A stretch of 64,000 bases of DNA from Saccharothrix ecbatanensis (lineage in GTDB: Bacteria; Actinomycetota; Actinomycetes; Mycobacteriales; Pseudonocardiaceae). Positions 1 through 7,798 of this stretch are shown here, one piece after another. The stretch is taken from assembly GCF_014205015.1 (NCBI RefSeq), contig NZ_JACHMO010000001.1:2418001-2482000 (forward strand), in the 5' to 3' direction. Under the pieces are notes generated by a model. The model did not search any database and was not told the origin of the DNA. It saw only the letters and a program-made list of their open reading frames with translations. Numbering within the stretch: position 1 is the stretch's first letter; every line of letters starts with the position of its first letter. Both the position numbers and the translations under genes were made by a program.

Positions 1-1
1 G

Positions 2-166
2 TTCCGCAGGTGGCTGGAAGCGATCGGCGTGGACGCCTCGTCCGCGGTCGAGTCCTTCCGCACGATCGACGTCAACGGCAGCGGGACGTTGACCGTGGAC
101 GAGCTGGTGGCCGCGGTGCGCGCCTACCACTTCGGCACCCTGGACGTGCCGCTCCTCGGTCACTGA
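2..166 (+). CDS. EF-hand calcium-binding protein, C-terminal fragment
   Basis: This is the last 54 residues of a gene that starts before the window. A canonical EF-hand loop, DVNGSGTLTVDE, is encoded at 68-103 with acidic residues at loop positions 1, 11 and 12, so it should bind calcium. The tail ending in DVPLLGH resembles the calerythrin-like sarcoplasmic calcium-binding proteins common in actinomycetes, which act as cytoplasmic calcium buffers or sensors. A strong hairpin follows 13 bases after the stop. The number of EF-hands in the full protein cannot be seen. Confidence 0.85.
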   Translation, partial: FRRWLEAIGVDASSAVESFRTIDVNGSGTLTVDELVAAVRAYHFGTLDVPLLGH

Positions 167-179
167 CCTGACGCACACG

Positions 180-214
180 AACGGCGCCCCGGGGACGATC
201 CCCGGGGCGCCGTT
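180..214. terminator. Bidirectional intrinsic terminator
   Basis: A near-perfect inverted repeat has arms AACGGCGCCCCGGG and CCCGGGGCGCCGTT around a short loop. It sits between the convergent ends of the EF-hand gene and the minus-strand cluster gene that stops at 226. It lacks a long T-run, as is usual in high-GC actinomycetes, but the stem and its position fit termination from both sides. Confidence 0.8.
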
Positions 215-225
215 TCGCGTGAAGG

Positions 226-639
226 TCAGACGGCGGGAACGACCGCCGGGCTGAACACCACGCCCATCTCGGGCCGCAGGCCGAGTTCCGGGCCGGTGCG
301 CGGGGTGGGGGTGCTGATCAGGATGTTGTAGTGGTTCGGGTGGTGGCAGGCGTCGAACCCGAGCACGGTGCCGACCAGACCGCCGTCGCACCACACCTCG
401 TCGCCCCGGTCGATCACGCCCGCGTTGGCGATCTCCACGAACCCGAGGAACGCGACCCGGTCGACGCGCGCGCCCGGCGTGGTGTCGTGGTGGTCGGTGG
501 TCACCAGCTCGTGCACCTCACCGCGGCGCACGCAGCGGCTCGCGTACGGCTCCAGGCTCATCCCGCGGTCGTCGCGGCGGTGCACCAGGACCTTCACCAC
601 CCTGCTGCCGACCGCCCGCTTGTCGCCGTCCTCCAGCAT
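226..639 (-). CDS. Small DUF6917-like protein of the biosynthetic cluster
   Basis: A 137-residue cytoplasmic protein of unknown function. It begins MLEDGDKRAVGSR and contains a conserved-looking core (LVTTDHHDTTPGARVDRVAF, then GVIDRGDEVWCDGG and CHHPNHYNILI) rich in His, Asp and Cys, which could suggest a metal or small-molecule site. Its ATG shares bases with the TGA of the upstream oxidoreductase, so the two are translationally coupled and it is the last gene of the minus operon. I associate it with DUF6917 from memory of similar actinomycete proteins and cannot verify that. There is no signal peptide or membrane segment. Confidence 0.7.
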   Translation of the reverse strand: MLEDGDKRAVGSRVVKVLVHRRDDRGMSLEPYASRCVRRGEVHELVTTDHHDTTPGARVDRVAFLGFVEIANAGVIDRGDEVWCDGGLVGTVLGFDACHHPNHYNILISTPTPRTGPELGLRPEMGVVFSPAVVPAV

Positions 640-1541
640 CACGCGCCCTCTCGTCGGTATGCCTCGTCCACCAGGTCCAGCGCGGCCAGGCCGCCGTCCC
701 GCCACGCCGGACCGAGTGCCACGGCGTGCGCGAAGTCGTGCAGCACGCCGGTGTACTCGTGCCACAGCGAGCCCTTGAACTCGTCGAAGCCGGCGAGCAT
801 GTCCGCCCGCAGCGCGGTTCCGTCGGTCAACCGGACCGTCACGTCCTTCGTCTCGCCCGGGTGCGACCAGTCCAGCTCCACCGTCGCCGGCGCGGTCCCG
901 CGCACGTGCAGCACGGCATGCCGGTCGACGCCCGCCGTGCGCGTGATCCGCACCGACTCCAGCGTCAGCTCGCCGAGGAACAGCCGGACCAGGTCCAGCG
1001 CGTTCGGCCCGTTGTCCGCCACGCACCCGCCGCCGGACCGGGCCGGGTCGAGGTACCAGCGGTCGCGGCCGACGTGCTCCTCGATCCGTTCCAGGTAGCG
1101 CACGGTCAGCTCGGCGATCGGCGCGCCGCCGGTCAGCTTGTCCCGCAACGCCAGCACGTTCGCGTTGTACCGGCGGTGGAACGCGGTGAACAGCGCCACG
1201 TCCCGCGCCCGCGCCGCCTCGGCCACCGCCAGACCATCCCGCAGCGTGGTGGCCAGCGGCTTTTCCACGCACACCGGCAGCCCGCACGCGATGGCGTCGA
1301 GCGCGACGCCCGCGTGGACGTCGTTCGGCGCCGTCACCACCACCGCGTCGAGGCCGCCCGCGTCGAGCATCGCGCGATGTGACCGGTACACCGGCACGCG
1401 GTGCCCGGCGGTCGCCTGTTCGTCCGGATCGCACACGGCGGCCAGTTCGAAGCGCGGCGAGGAGGCGATCGCGGCCAGGTAGAACCGCGAGATCACCCCC
1501 AGCCCCACCACGCCCAACCGGATGATCTGGTGCCCGGTCAT
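639..1541 (-). CDS. Gfo/Idh/MocA family oxidoreductase
   Basis: A 300-residue NAD(P)-dependent sugar or cyclitol dehydrogenase. The Rossmann motif GVVGLGVIS lies at residues 10-18 and the family EKP motif at 93-95 supplies the catalytic Lys. The second catalytic segment reads ADNGPNALDL (residues 175-184): Asp176 is present, but the usual His four residues on is Asn180, which may change the chemistry. The ATG overlaps the upstream stop as ATGA, and the gene sits between the Ldh-type dehydrogenase and the DUF6917-like gene. It probably oxidises or reduces a ring hydroxyl in the pathway; the substrate is unknown. Confidence 0.88.
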   Translation of the reverse strand: MTGHQIIRLGVVGLGVISRFYLAAIASSPRFELAAVCDPDEQATAGHRVPVYRSHRAMLDAGGLDAVVVTAPNDVHAGVALDAIACGLPVCVEKPLATTLRDGLAVAEAARARDVALFTAFHRRYNANVLALRDKLTGGAPIAELTVRYLERIEEHVGRDRWYLDPARSGGGCVADNGPNALDLVRLFLGELTLESVRITRTAGVDRHAVLHVRGTAPATVELDWSHPGETKDVTVRLTDGTALRADMLAGFDEFKGSLWHEYTGVLHDFAHAVALGPAWRDGGLAALDLVDEAYRREGA

Positions 1542-2590
1542 CCCGCCTCCCTCAGCTCGGGCGCGACCGCGCGCAGCTCCTCGTACAACTCCACCGGCAC
1601 CGGAACGCCGTGCGCCCGCCGCCACCGCGCCCGTTCACCCTCGTGCCACCCCGGGTACGACACCGCCTTGCGCGGGTCGACGGGCAGCGCGCCCACCACC
1701 GCCCCGAACAGCGCCGACGCGTCCTCGGCGAACCCGGACCGCAGCGCCGACGGTGCGAACGCCAACGCCGTCACCCCGATGTCGTCGTCCTGCGACACCG
1801 ACGACGTCGGTCCCGTCGTCGCACCCGGCACCAGCGCGGCCAGCACCTCGACCAGCAGACCGAGCCCGAAACCCTTGTACGCGCCCGTTTCCGCCGCGCC
1901 GCCCAGCCACAGCAGGTGGCCGTCGCCCCGGTCGAACGCGGCCGGGTCGGTCACCGGCGTCCCGTCGTCCGCGGCCAGCCACCCCGGCGGGATCTCCTCA
2001 CCGGCCCGCGCCGCCGCCCGCACCCGTCCCGTCGGCACCACCGTCGTGCTCATGTCCAGCACGAACGGCGGCCGGTCACCCGCCGGGCAGGCCAACGCCA
2101 GCGGGTTCGTGCCCAGCATCGGCTCCCGACCGCCCGGCGGCCGGGCGATGCGCTGCCCACCGCAGTTGGAGACGATCAGCCCCACCATGCCGTGCGCCGC
2201 CGCCCGTGCCGCGTGGTGCCCGGCGCACCCGATGTGCGTCGCGCCGCGCAACGTGACCATGCCGATCCCGTACCGGGCGGCCCGTGCCGCGGCCAGCTCC
2301 ATCGCCTGGGACGCAGACCACAGCCCGAGCGCCTTGCGCGCGTCGGCCAGCACGGACGCGCCCAGGTCGGCGATCACCGCCATGTCGGCGGCCGGGTCCG
2401 TCCGGCCCGAGTCGAACAGCGGCAGGTACAGCCTGGTCAGGTTCACCAGCCCGTGCGTGCTCATCCCGGTCAGGTCGCCGTGGCACAACGCCTCCGCGGC
2501 GACCGCGGCCCGGTCGGGCGGCATCCCGCGCTCCCGGAAAACACCGGTGACGGTGGCCAGCAGGATCGGATAGGGCACCAGGACGGTCAT
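1538..2590 (-). CDS. Ldh/MDH-type (type 2 malate/lactate) dehydrogenase family oxidoreductase
   Basis: A 350-residue enzyme of the family that includes ureidoglycolate, 2,3-diketogulonate and sulpholactate dehydrogenases, which use NAD(P)H without a classical Rossmann fold. Family hallmarks are LTGMSTHGLVNLTRLYL near residues 40-56, the RGATHIGCAGHHA segment near 128-140 with the characteristic His, MLGTNPLALACP, FVLDMSTTVV and ETGAYKGFGLGLLVE. Length is normal. The ATG follows GGAAGCAGGAAC and the stop overlaps the next start (ATGA). The likely role is 2-oxoacid/2-hydroxyacid or imine redox chemistry in the cluster. It lies just downstream of the TnpB relic, so its native upstream region may have been altered. 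Confidence 0.88.
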   Translation of the reverse strand: MTVLVPYPILLATVTGVFRERGMPPDRAAVAAEALCHGDLTGMSTHGLVNLTRLYLPLFDSGRTDPAADMAVIADLGASVLADARKALGLWSASQAMELAAARAARYGIGMVTLRGATHIGCAGHHAARAAAHGMVGLIVSNCGGQRIARPPGGREPMLGTNPLALACPAGDRPPFVLDMSTTVVPTGRVRAAARAGEEIPPGWLAADDGTPVTDPAAFDRGDGHLLWLGGAAETGAYKGFGLGLLVEVLAALVPGATTGPTSSVSQDDDIGVTALAFAPSALRSGFAEDASALFGAVVGALPVDPRKAVSYPGWHEGERARWRRAHGVPVPVELYEELRAVAPELREAG

Positions 2591-2605
2591 GTTCCTGCTT
2601 CCAAT

Positions 2606-3291
2606 TCCTTGATCAGGGTTGATCGGTTTCGGATATTTCGCTCTCCACACCGACAGTGACCTGCGGTGTTGGAGTCCTGGTCCGGCAGTCTGGACCGTCG
2701 GCGATCTCGTTCCTGGATGATCTGCTTCACCCGCGTGTGCGGGGGTGTGCAGGCCGATGTCGGAGTCGGCGGCTCGAGCCAGGATGTTGATCGCAGCGGC
2801 GTGGTCGGCGTGCCACACGGCCCCGCATTTCGCGTGGTCGCCGCGTTCGGCGGCTTTCTCCGCGATGCCACAGAGCTTCGCTCGCCGCGCGTTCTTCCTC
2901 TTCCGGTGGTCCGATTCGCTGGTCGGCAGTTCGCCCAACCCGGTGTCGTGGCGGTGGCCGTCCGATCGGTGAGGACTTCGCTGTAACCCTTGTCCACGCC
3001 GACCTCGCGGTTGCCACGGGGTCGCTTCGACGATGTCACCGTGGCCGCGTCGATCGTGTAGTGCACCTCGACCCGGTTGTTACGAAGGATCAGCCGGAGT
3101 GTCCCGGTGGGGGTCCACGTGTCGATCCACCGGTCGCGGATGACGCGGTCCCTGATACCGGCCCCGTTGATGGAGCCGTGCTCGCGCCACACCATGGACC
3201 GGATGACGCCGAGCCGCCGTGCCTGCTCCGCGAGTTGCTTGAGCTTGCCGGCGTTGAGGTCCGCGGAGTAGGCGACGCGGGTGACCTTCAC
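2606..3291 (-). pseudogene. Decayed IS200/IS605-type TnpB (OrfB) gene
   Basis: Pieces of a TnpB-family RNA-guided nuclease are recognisable in order but in two frames. The N-terminus (VTRVAYSADLNAGKLKQLAE) is followed by a jump to the wedge-like segment (TPTGTLRLILRNNRVEVHYT), then the first RuvC strand GVDKGYSEVLTDR. After a frameshift near 2975 come RKRKNARRAKLCGIAEKAAE and the tail GAVWHADHAAAINILARAAD, and a last segment RVKQIIQERDRRRSRLP is back in the first frame. At least two internal deletions and two frameshifts remove most RuvC and zinc-ribbon parts, so it is dead. Its GTG overlaps the M20 stop, and it separates M20 from the Ldh gene by about 700 bases. Confidence 0.85.
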
Positions 3292-4568
3292 CGGCCACCA
3301 CCGTCGAACTCGTCCTTCAGCGCCTTCTCGCAGGTCGCCTTTCCGTTCCGCGCGAACCGCACGACGACGTCCCGCACCACGTCGGTGAACCGGTCGAGGT
3401 CGGCGACGTCGGCGTGTTCGCCGCGCGCGTGGGCGTTGTTGGCGTCCAGCGATCCGGGGCCGAGGACGGCGGTCCGCGCGCCGGGCACGTCGGCGAGCCA
3501 GATCGCGTCACAGGTGAACGCGGGCTCGTGCGCGGGCCAGCGCGGGACCACGCCGTCGAGCAGCGGCACGTCCTGGGGCGGTAGGGCGGGCAGGCCGCGT
3601 TTGCGCCACTCCAGCCGGGTGATGGCGGCGGCGTCGACGGCGGTGCGGTGGAATGGCGGCACACCGCGGAACCGGGCGGTGAACTCGGCCAGCCCTTCGC
3701 GCAGCGCCGCGTCCAGCGCCACGGCCAGCACCCGCGCGGACGCCGTGCTGCCGTACGACAGGTTCAGCAGCAGCTCACCGGACCCGTACACGCGGTTGTG
3801 CATGCGGCCGGTGTGCAGACCCGCCACGCACACCTGACCGTCGGGCACCCGTCCGGCCAGCGCGCCCGCCACGTGCTGGGCGAGGAAACCGAGCAGCACC
3901 GACGCGTTGTGCCCGGCGTGCGGCCGGTCGTCGATCGCGTCCTCACCGCGCACCCGCACGCACGCCGTCATCGCGGCGGTGGACCTGGGCAGGTAGCGCA
4001 GGCCGGTGGGCTCGCAGAACACGTTGAGGCTGCCGTGGAACCCGGCCTCGACCAGCGGACGGGTGCCGAACACGCCCATCGCGCCGCCCTCCTCGCCGGA
4101 CACGGCCTGGACCAGCACGCTCACGTCCCGACCGACCGCCGGATCGGCCAGCGCGGCGCGGATGCCCGCCAGCAACGCCACCGCCGGGCCCTTCGCGTCG
4201 ATCGCGCCGCGGCCGTGGAACCGGACGCCGTCGAAACCGGCCGGCTCGAACGGCGCGACCGTGTCCAGGTGCACGTTGAACATCACCGTCGGCTCGGCGT
4301 CGCCCACGCGCAGCACCAGGCTCGGCTGCCGTTCCAGGAAGTCCGGGTCTTCGGCGATCGCCTCGCGCACCACCGCGGGCACGTCGTGCCGCAGCACGTC
4401 CGCTTCCCGGGCCGCGCCGAGGTGGACGGTCCGCAGCCCGAATTCCTCACCGGCCTCCGCGTACGCGTGCACCGCGTCCCACAGGCGAACCTCGGCCGTC
4501 GTCTCCAACGGACCGGCGGTCGGCAGGGCGAGCAACGTCAGCAGCAGGTCCCGATCCTGGTCGATCAC
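3288..4568 (-). CDS. M20 family metallopeptidase / amidohydrolase
   Basis: A 426-residue di-zinc hydrolase of the ArgE/DapE/carboxypeptidase G2 group. The metal and catalytic signature is complete: FNVHLDTVAPF (His and the catalytic-base-linked Asp), GRGAIDAKGP (bridging Asp), SGEEGG (general base and ligand Glu) and a later PHAGHN His. In this cluster it could release an acyl protecting group or hydrolyse an amide in the final product. The start is taken as GTG at 4568, just after the upstream TGA at 4584-4582; a slightly different start is possible. The lysine-rich C-terminal tail may have been altered by the neighbouring TnpB insertion. Confidence 0.85.
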   Translation of the reverse strand: MIDQDRDLLLTLLALPTAGPLETTAEVRLWDAVHAYAEAGEEFGLRTVHLGAAREADVLRHDVPAVVREAIAEDPDFLERQPSLVLRVGDAEPTVMFNVHLDTVAPFEPAGFDGVRFHGRGAIDAKGPAVALLAGIRAALADPAVGRDVSVLVQAVSGEEGGAMGVFGTRPLVEAGFHGSLNVFCEPTGLRYLPRSTAAMTACVRVRGEDAIDDRPHAGHNASVLLGFLAQHVAGALAGRVPDGQVCVAGLHTGRMHNRVYGSGELLLNLSYGSTASARVLAVALDAALREGLAEFTARFRGVPPFHRTAVDAAAITRLEWRKRGLPALPPQDVPLLDGVVPRWPAHEPAFTCDAIWLADVPGARTAVLGPGSLDANNAHARGEHADVADLDRFTDVVRDVVVRFARNGKATCEKALKDEFDGGGR

Positions 4569-4581
4569 CGCACGAACCCGA

Positions 4582-5400
4582 TCACCGCACCAGCCCGGCC
4601 ATCGCCCGACCGGCGGCGACGAACGCGAACGCCGCGTCGGGGGCGAGCGCGCCGGACGCGTGCGGCAACAGCGACACGTGCGGCTCCAGCGACCACGCGC
4701 CCTGATAGCCGTTGGCGCGCAACAACTCCACGCAGTCCGCCACCCGGGCCGACCCGGAGCCGGGCAGCACGAACCGGTCACCGAGGGCGTCCTTGACGTG
4801 CACGTGCTCGACGTGCGCGACGACCTCCCTCAGCAGCGCGTACCCGTCGTAGCCGTGCGCGACGCCGTTTCCCGTGTCGAACAGCAGCTTCAGCGCCGGG
4901 TTGTCCACCGCGGCCAGCAGCTCCAGCGCGCGCTCGCCGCTCATCCCCGCCCAGCCGGAGCAGTTCTCGTGCAGCAGCACGACACCGGCCGCCTCGGCGC
5001 GCTCCGCGAGGATGGCCACCCGCGTGATCACCCGGTCGCGCCACCGCCGCTCGGACAGGCCCGCGTTCGGGTACGACATGATCCGCACGTACCGGGTGCC
5101 CAGCTCGGCGCACCGGCGCAGCAGCACGTCCAGCTCGGCCAGGTCCTCGTCGAACGGCGTGACGACCGGGCGCGCCCAGCCGCCGATCCGCGACGCCAGG
5201 CACACCACCCGGACCTCGCACGCGGCCAGCGTCTTCGCCACCACGGCGAACTCCGCGTCGTCCAGGTCCGCGACCGCGCGGTGGTCGACCGTGCGCAGCT
5301 CCATGTGCGACCAGCCCAGCTCGGCGAGCACCGCCAGCTGACCGGCCAGGTCCGGCGCCGCCTCGTCGGTGATGCCGGCCAGCACGGGGTCAGCGGACAT
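4582..5400 (-). CDS. Sugar phosphate isomerase/epimerase (xylose-isomerase-like TIM barrel)
   Basis: A 272-residue single-domain TIM barrel of the AP-endonuclease-2/xylose isomerase superfamily (IolE, IolI and related). Likely metal ligands lie in LLHENCSGWAG (Glu), LLFDTGNGVAH (Asp), HVEHVHVKD (His) and the C-terminal WSLEPH (Glu), the usual order for a divalent-metal isomerase or dehydratase. The ATG at 5400 overlaps the end of the upstream dehydrogenase gene by 11 bases. Together with two Gfo/Idh enzymes and two aminotransferases this suggests work on a sugar or cyclitol, but the substrate is not deducible. Confidence 0.87.
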   Translation of the reverse strand: MSADPVLAGITDEAAPDLAGQLAVLAELGWSHMELRTVDHRAVADLDDAEFAVVAKTLAACEVRVVCLASRIGGWARPVVTPFDEDLAELDVLLRRCAELGTRYVRIMSYPNAGLSERRWRDRVITRVAILAERAEAAGVVLLHENCSGWAGMSGERALELLAAVDNPALKLLFDTGNGVAHGYDGYALLREVVAHVEHVHVKDALGDRFVLPGSGSARVADCVELLRANGYQGAWSLEPHVSLLPHASGALAPDAAFAFVAAGRAMAGLVR

Positions 5401-6427
5401 GGACGGCCACCGGGCCGGGCGACGCCTCACCGCGCGCGGTGGGTATCACCGGCTCGGCGCAGATGTTCTTGGCCACCGACAGCAGCTGCACCACGTCCGT
5501 GGCGAACGCGAACCCGCGGGCGTGCTGGTCACCGCCGGCGACGAAGAGCCGGTAGGCGCGGATCATCCACTCGGTGAGCGAATCGTCCCGCAGCACCTCG
5601 TGCTCGCTGCGCCCGTTGACCGTCACGGTGAGCTGCGAGTGGTCGTCGTCGTCGCTCACCGCGTAGTGGCCGACCGCGCTGCCCCGCTCGAACTCCACCG
5701 TGATCCGGCGCTCCCGCACCGGCGACGTGAGGTCGGAGCTGATCTCCGTGCGCACACCGCTGTTGTGCCGCAGGCCGATCCGCGCGCCGCCCATCCGCGG
5801 CACCACCACGTCACCCACGGTCAGGTCGTACCCGGCGGCGTGCGTGACCCGGGCACTGCCCGCGAGCCGCAGCGCCAACGCCACACCGTGCGGCAGCTCC
5901 ACGTCGAACGCGGTCAGGTGGCTCGGCCTGGTCAGCGAACGGCGGAACCGCGGCTTGTTCTGCACGATCGAGATCGCCCTCGGCTCGCCGAGCGTGCCGC
6001 CGCGGACCAGCTCCGTCAGCCGCACGGTCAGCGAGCTGGTCAGCCACGGCTCCACGACCGCGATCCGCAGGCCGTACTTGCGGCGCAGCCTGGTCAACCG
6101 GGCGAGGTCGTCGGTGTCGGCGGCGAGCGGCTTCTCCGAGATCACGTTGCGGAAGCCGCGTTCGGCCAGCTCGACCATCACCTCGGCGCGCACGGTCGGC
6201 GGGGTGCACACGTGCGCCACGGTGTCGGCCGGGTCGAGCAGCGCGGCGGCCTCCGCGAGGCTGCCCGCCATCGCCAGGCCGGGTCGTTCCGCCGGCAGCC
6301 GCCGCGGGTCGCACGCCACGATCGGCCGGTCGTCGAACAGCTGTCGGACCGAGGTCCGCGCCCTGGTCAGCACCGGCAGGTGCAGTTCCGCCCCGGCCCG
6401 GCCCAACCCCACGACGAGTGTCCGCAC
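5390..6427 (-). CDS. Gfo/Idh/MocA family oxidoreductase, first gene of minus operon
   Basis: A 345-residue NAD(P)-dependent dehydrogenase. The N-terminal VRTLVVGLGRAGAELH is the nucleotide-binding turn, EKP is at residues 98-100, and the catalytic pair is intact in FDVELPHGVALAL (Asp175, His180), unlike in the second family member of this operon. A GTG start at 6427 is chosen because it directly precedes the Rossmann strand. This is the promoter-proximal gene, divergent from the aminotransferase operon, with a palindrome-rich 222-bp region between them. It probably makes or uses the keto sugar that a DegT enzyme transaminates. Confidence 0.87.
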   Translation of the reverse strand: MRTLVVGLGRAGAELHLPVLTRARTSVRQLFDDRPIVACDPRRLPAERPGLAMAGSLAEAAALLDPADTVAHVCTPPTVRAEVMVELAERGFRNVISEKPLAADTDDLARLTRLRRKYGLRIAVVEPWLTSSLTVRLTELVRGGTLGEPRAISIVQNKPRFRRSLTRPSHLTAFDVELPHGVALALRLAGSARVTHAAGYDLTVGDVVVPRMGGARIGLRHNSGVRTEISSDLTSPVRERRITVEFERGSAVGHYAVSDDDDHSQLTVTVNGRSEHEVLRDDSLTEWMIRAYRLFVAGGDQHARGFAFATDVVQLLSVAKNICAEPVIPTARGEASPGPVAVHVR

Positions 6428-6481
6428 TATGTGAGCCCTGTCTTGTCTCGTCCGCTTATCGAAGGCATCAGGAATGGCGAT

Positions 6482-6491
6482 CTCAATTGAG
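6482..6491. promoter_or_regulatory. 10-bp palindrome in divergent promoter region
   Basis: CTCAATTGAG is a perfect palindrome about 55 bases upstream of the minus operon start. Its CTCA/TGAG half-sites resemble those of the larger inverted repeat at 6528-6552, so both could be contacted by the same regulator. Function is inferred from position only. Confidence 0.4.
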
Positions 6492-6527
6492 TGACGGTGC
6501 CGACGTTGTCCCAAATCGGGTAGGGCT

Positions 6528-6552
6528 GTCAACTCAGGACCGGTGAGTTGAC
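6528..6552. promoter_or_regulatory. Candidate operator of the biosynthetic cluster
   Basis: A perfect inverted repeat GTCAACTCA-N7-TGAGTTGAC lies in the 222-bp gap between the two divergent operons, about 100 bases from each start. Nine-base arms with a 7-base spacer fit a dimeric helix-turn-helix repressor or activator controlling both operons. No regulator gene lies inside the cluster, so the protein must be encoded elsewhere. The TGAGTTGAC half-site recurs at 25961-25969, downstream of the MFS gene. Confidence 0.6.
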
Positions 6553-6649
6553 CAGGAAGAGTGAACTCCCCCGTGCTCGGGGGTTCGTCCGGTCGCCTGC
6601 CATACGCTCGCTGCCGAAAGCGGTGATCGCGGAGGTGAGTGCGCTGACC

Positions 6650-7798
6650 GTGCCATTCTTCACGCAATCGGCGACATTCTCTGAAATGTGGCCGACAATG
6701 CGCAGGCACATTGTCGAAGTGGTCGAGAACGGCAAGTTCTCGCACGGGAGCAAAGTTCTCGAACTGGAAAGCGCGTTGGCCGCGTACACCGGGGCCGCGC
6801 ACGTGATCGGGGTGAACAGCGGCACCGACGCGCTGGTCCTGCTGCTGCGCGCGTGCGGGCTGCGCCCCGGTGACGAGGTGGTGGTGCCGGCGTTCTCGTT
6901 CATCGCGTCGGCGTCCTCGGTGGTGCTCGCGGGCGGGCGGCCGGTGTTCGCCGACGTCGAGCCGGACGGCTACGGCCTCGACCCCGGCTCGGTCGCCGCC
7001 GTCGCCGGTCCGCGCGCCCGGTTCGTGATGCCCGTGCACCTGTTCCACCACCTCGCGGACATGACCGGGCTGGGCGAGGTGGCGCGCGGTCTCGGCCTGA
7101 CGGTGGTCGAGGACAGCGCGGAGGCGATCGGCATGCGCTACGACGGCGTGCACGCGGGTCTGCTCGGCGCCGGGGGAGTGCTGTCGTTCTTCCCCACCAA
7201 GACCCTCGGCGCGCTCGGTGACGCTGGCGCGGTCGTCACGAACGACCCCGACGTCGCCGAGGCGGTGGGCGCGCTGCGCCACCACGGGCGGTTCGGCCGC
7301 ACGATCGACAACTTCCCCGGCATCGCCACCACCACCGGCCTGGTCGGCGTGAACAGCAAGATGGACGACGTCCAGGCCGCGGTGCTGCTGGCCAAGCTCG
7401 GCCGGCTGGAAGAGGACATCCGCCGCCGTGCGGTCCTGGCCGAGCGGTACGCCGAGGCGCTGGCCGGTGTGCCGGGCGTGCGGAAGCTGCCGTCAGTGGT
7501 CACGCGCCGGGGCAGTGTGCGCGGCGTCTTCTACGTCTACGTGGTCGAAGTGGACCGGCGGGACGAGCTGGCGGCGCACCTGGCCGGGCTCGGTGTCGGC
7601 ACGGAGACCTACTACCCAGTGCCGATGCACCTCCAGCCGTGCTTCGCCGACCTCGGCCACCGCCCCGGCGACTTCCCCCACGCGGAGGCGGCGTGCCGTC
7701 GCACGCTTGCGTTGCCGCTGTACCCGGATCTGCCGCCCGGCGACGTGGACCGGGTATGCGACGCGATCCGCTCCTTCTACCTCGGACGGCGCGCGTGA
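6650..7798 (+). CDS. DegT/DnrJ/EryC1 family PLP-dependent aminotransferase (1)
   Basis: A 382-residue sugar aminotransferase. It has the cofactor-phosphate motif NSGTDALVL (residues 56-64), the pyridine-nitrogen Asp in VVEDSAEAIG (Asp155) and the Schiff-base Lys in FFPTKTLGALGDAG (Lys184). The start is GTG at 6650, giving VPFFTQ; GGAGGTGAG at 6631-6639 is an excellent ribosome-binding site ten bases upstream, which rules out longer alternatives. It is the first gene of the plus operon and probably transaminates a keto sugar or cyclitol made by the divergent Gfo/Idh enzymes, with Glu or Gln as donor. Confidence 0.92.
   Translation: MPFFTQSATFSEMWPTMRRHIVEVVENGKFSHGSKVLELESALAAYTGAAHVIGVNSGTDALVLLLRACGLRPGDEVVVPAFSFIASASSVVLAGGRPVFADVEPDGYGLDPGSVAAVAGPRARFVMPVHLFHHLADMTGLGEVARGLGLTVVEDSAEAIGMRYDGVHAGLLGAGGVLSFFPTKTLGALGDAGAVVTNDPDVAEAVGALRHHGRFGRTIDNFPGIATTTGLVGVNSKMDDVQAAVLLAKLGRLEEDIRRRAVLAERYAEALAGVPGVRKLPSVVTRRGSVRGVFYVYVVEVDRRDELAAHLAGLGVGTETYYPVPMHLQPCFADLGHRPGDFPHAEAACRRTLALPLYPDLPPGDVDRVCDAIRSFYLGRRA

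Noticed and set aside
2606..3291. Active IS605 element with guide RNA
   Set aside because: No tnpA, no intact TnpB frame and most catalytic regions deleted; only a relic.
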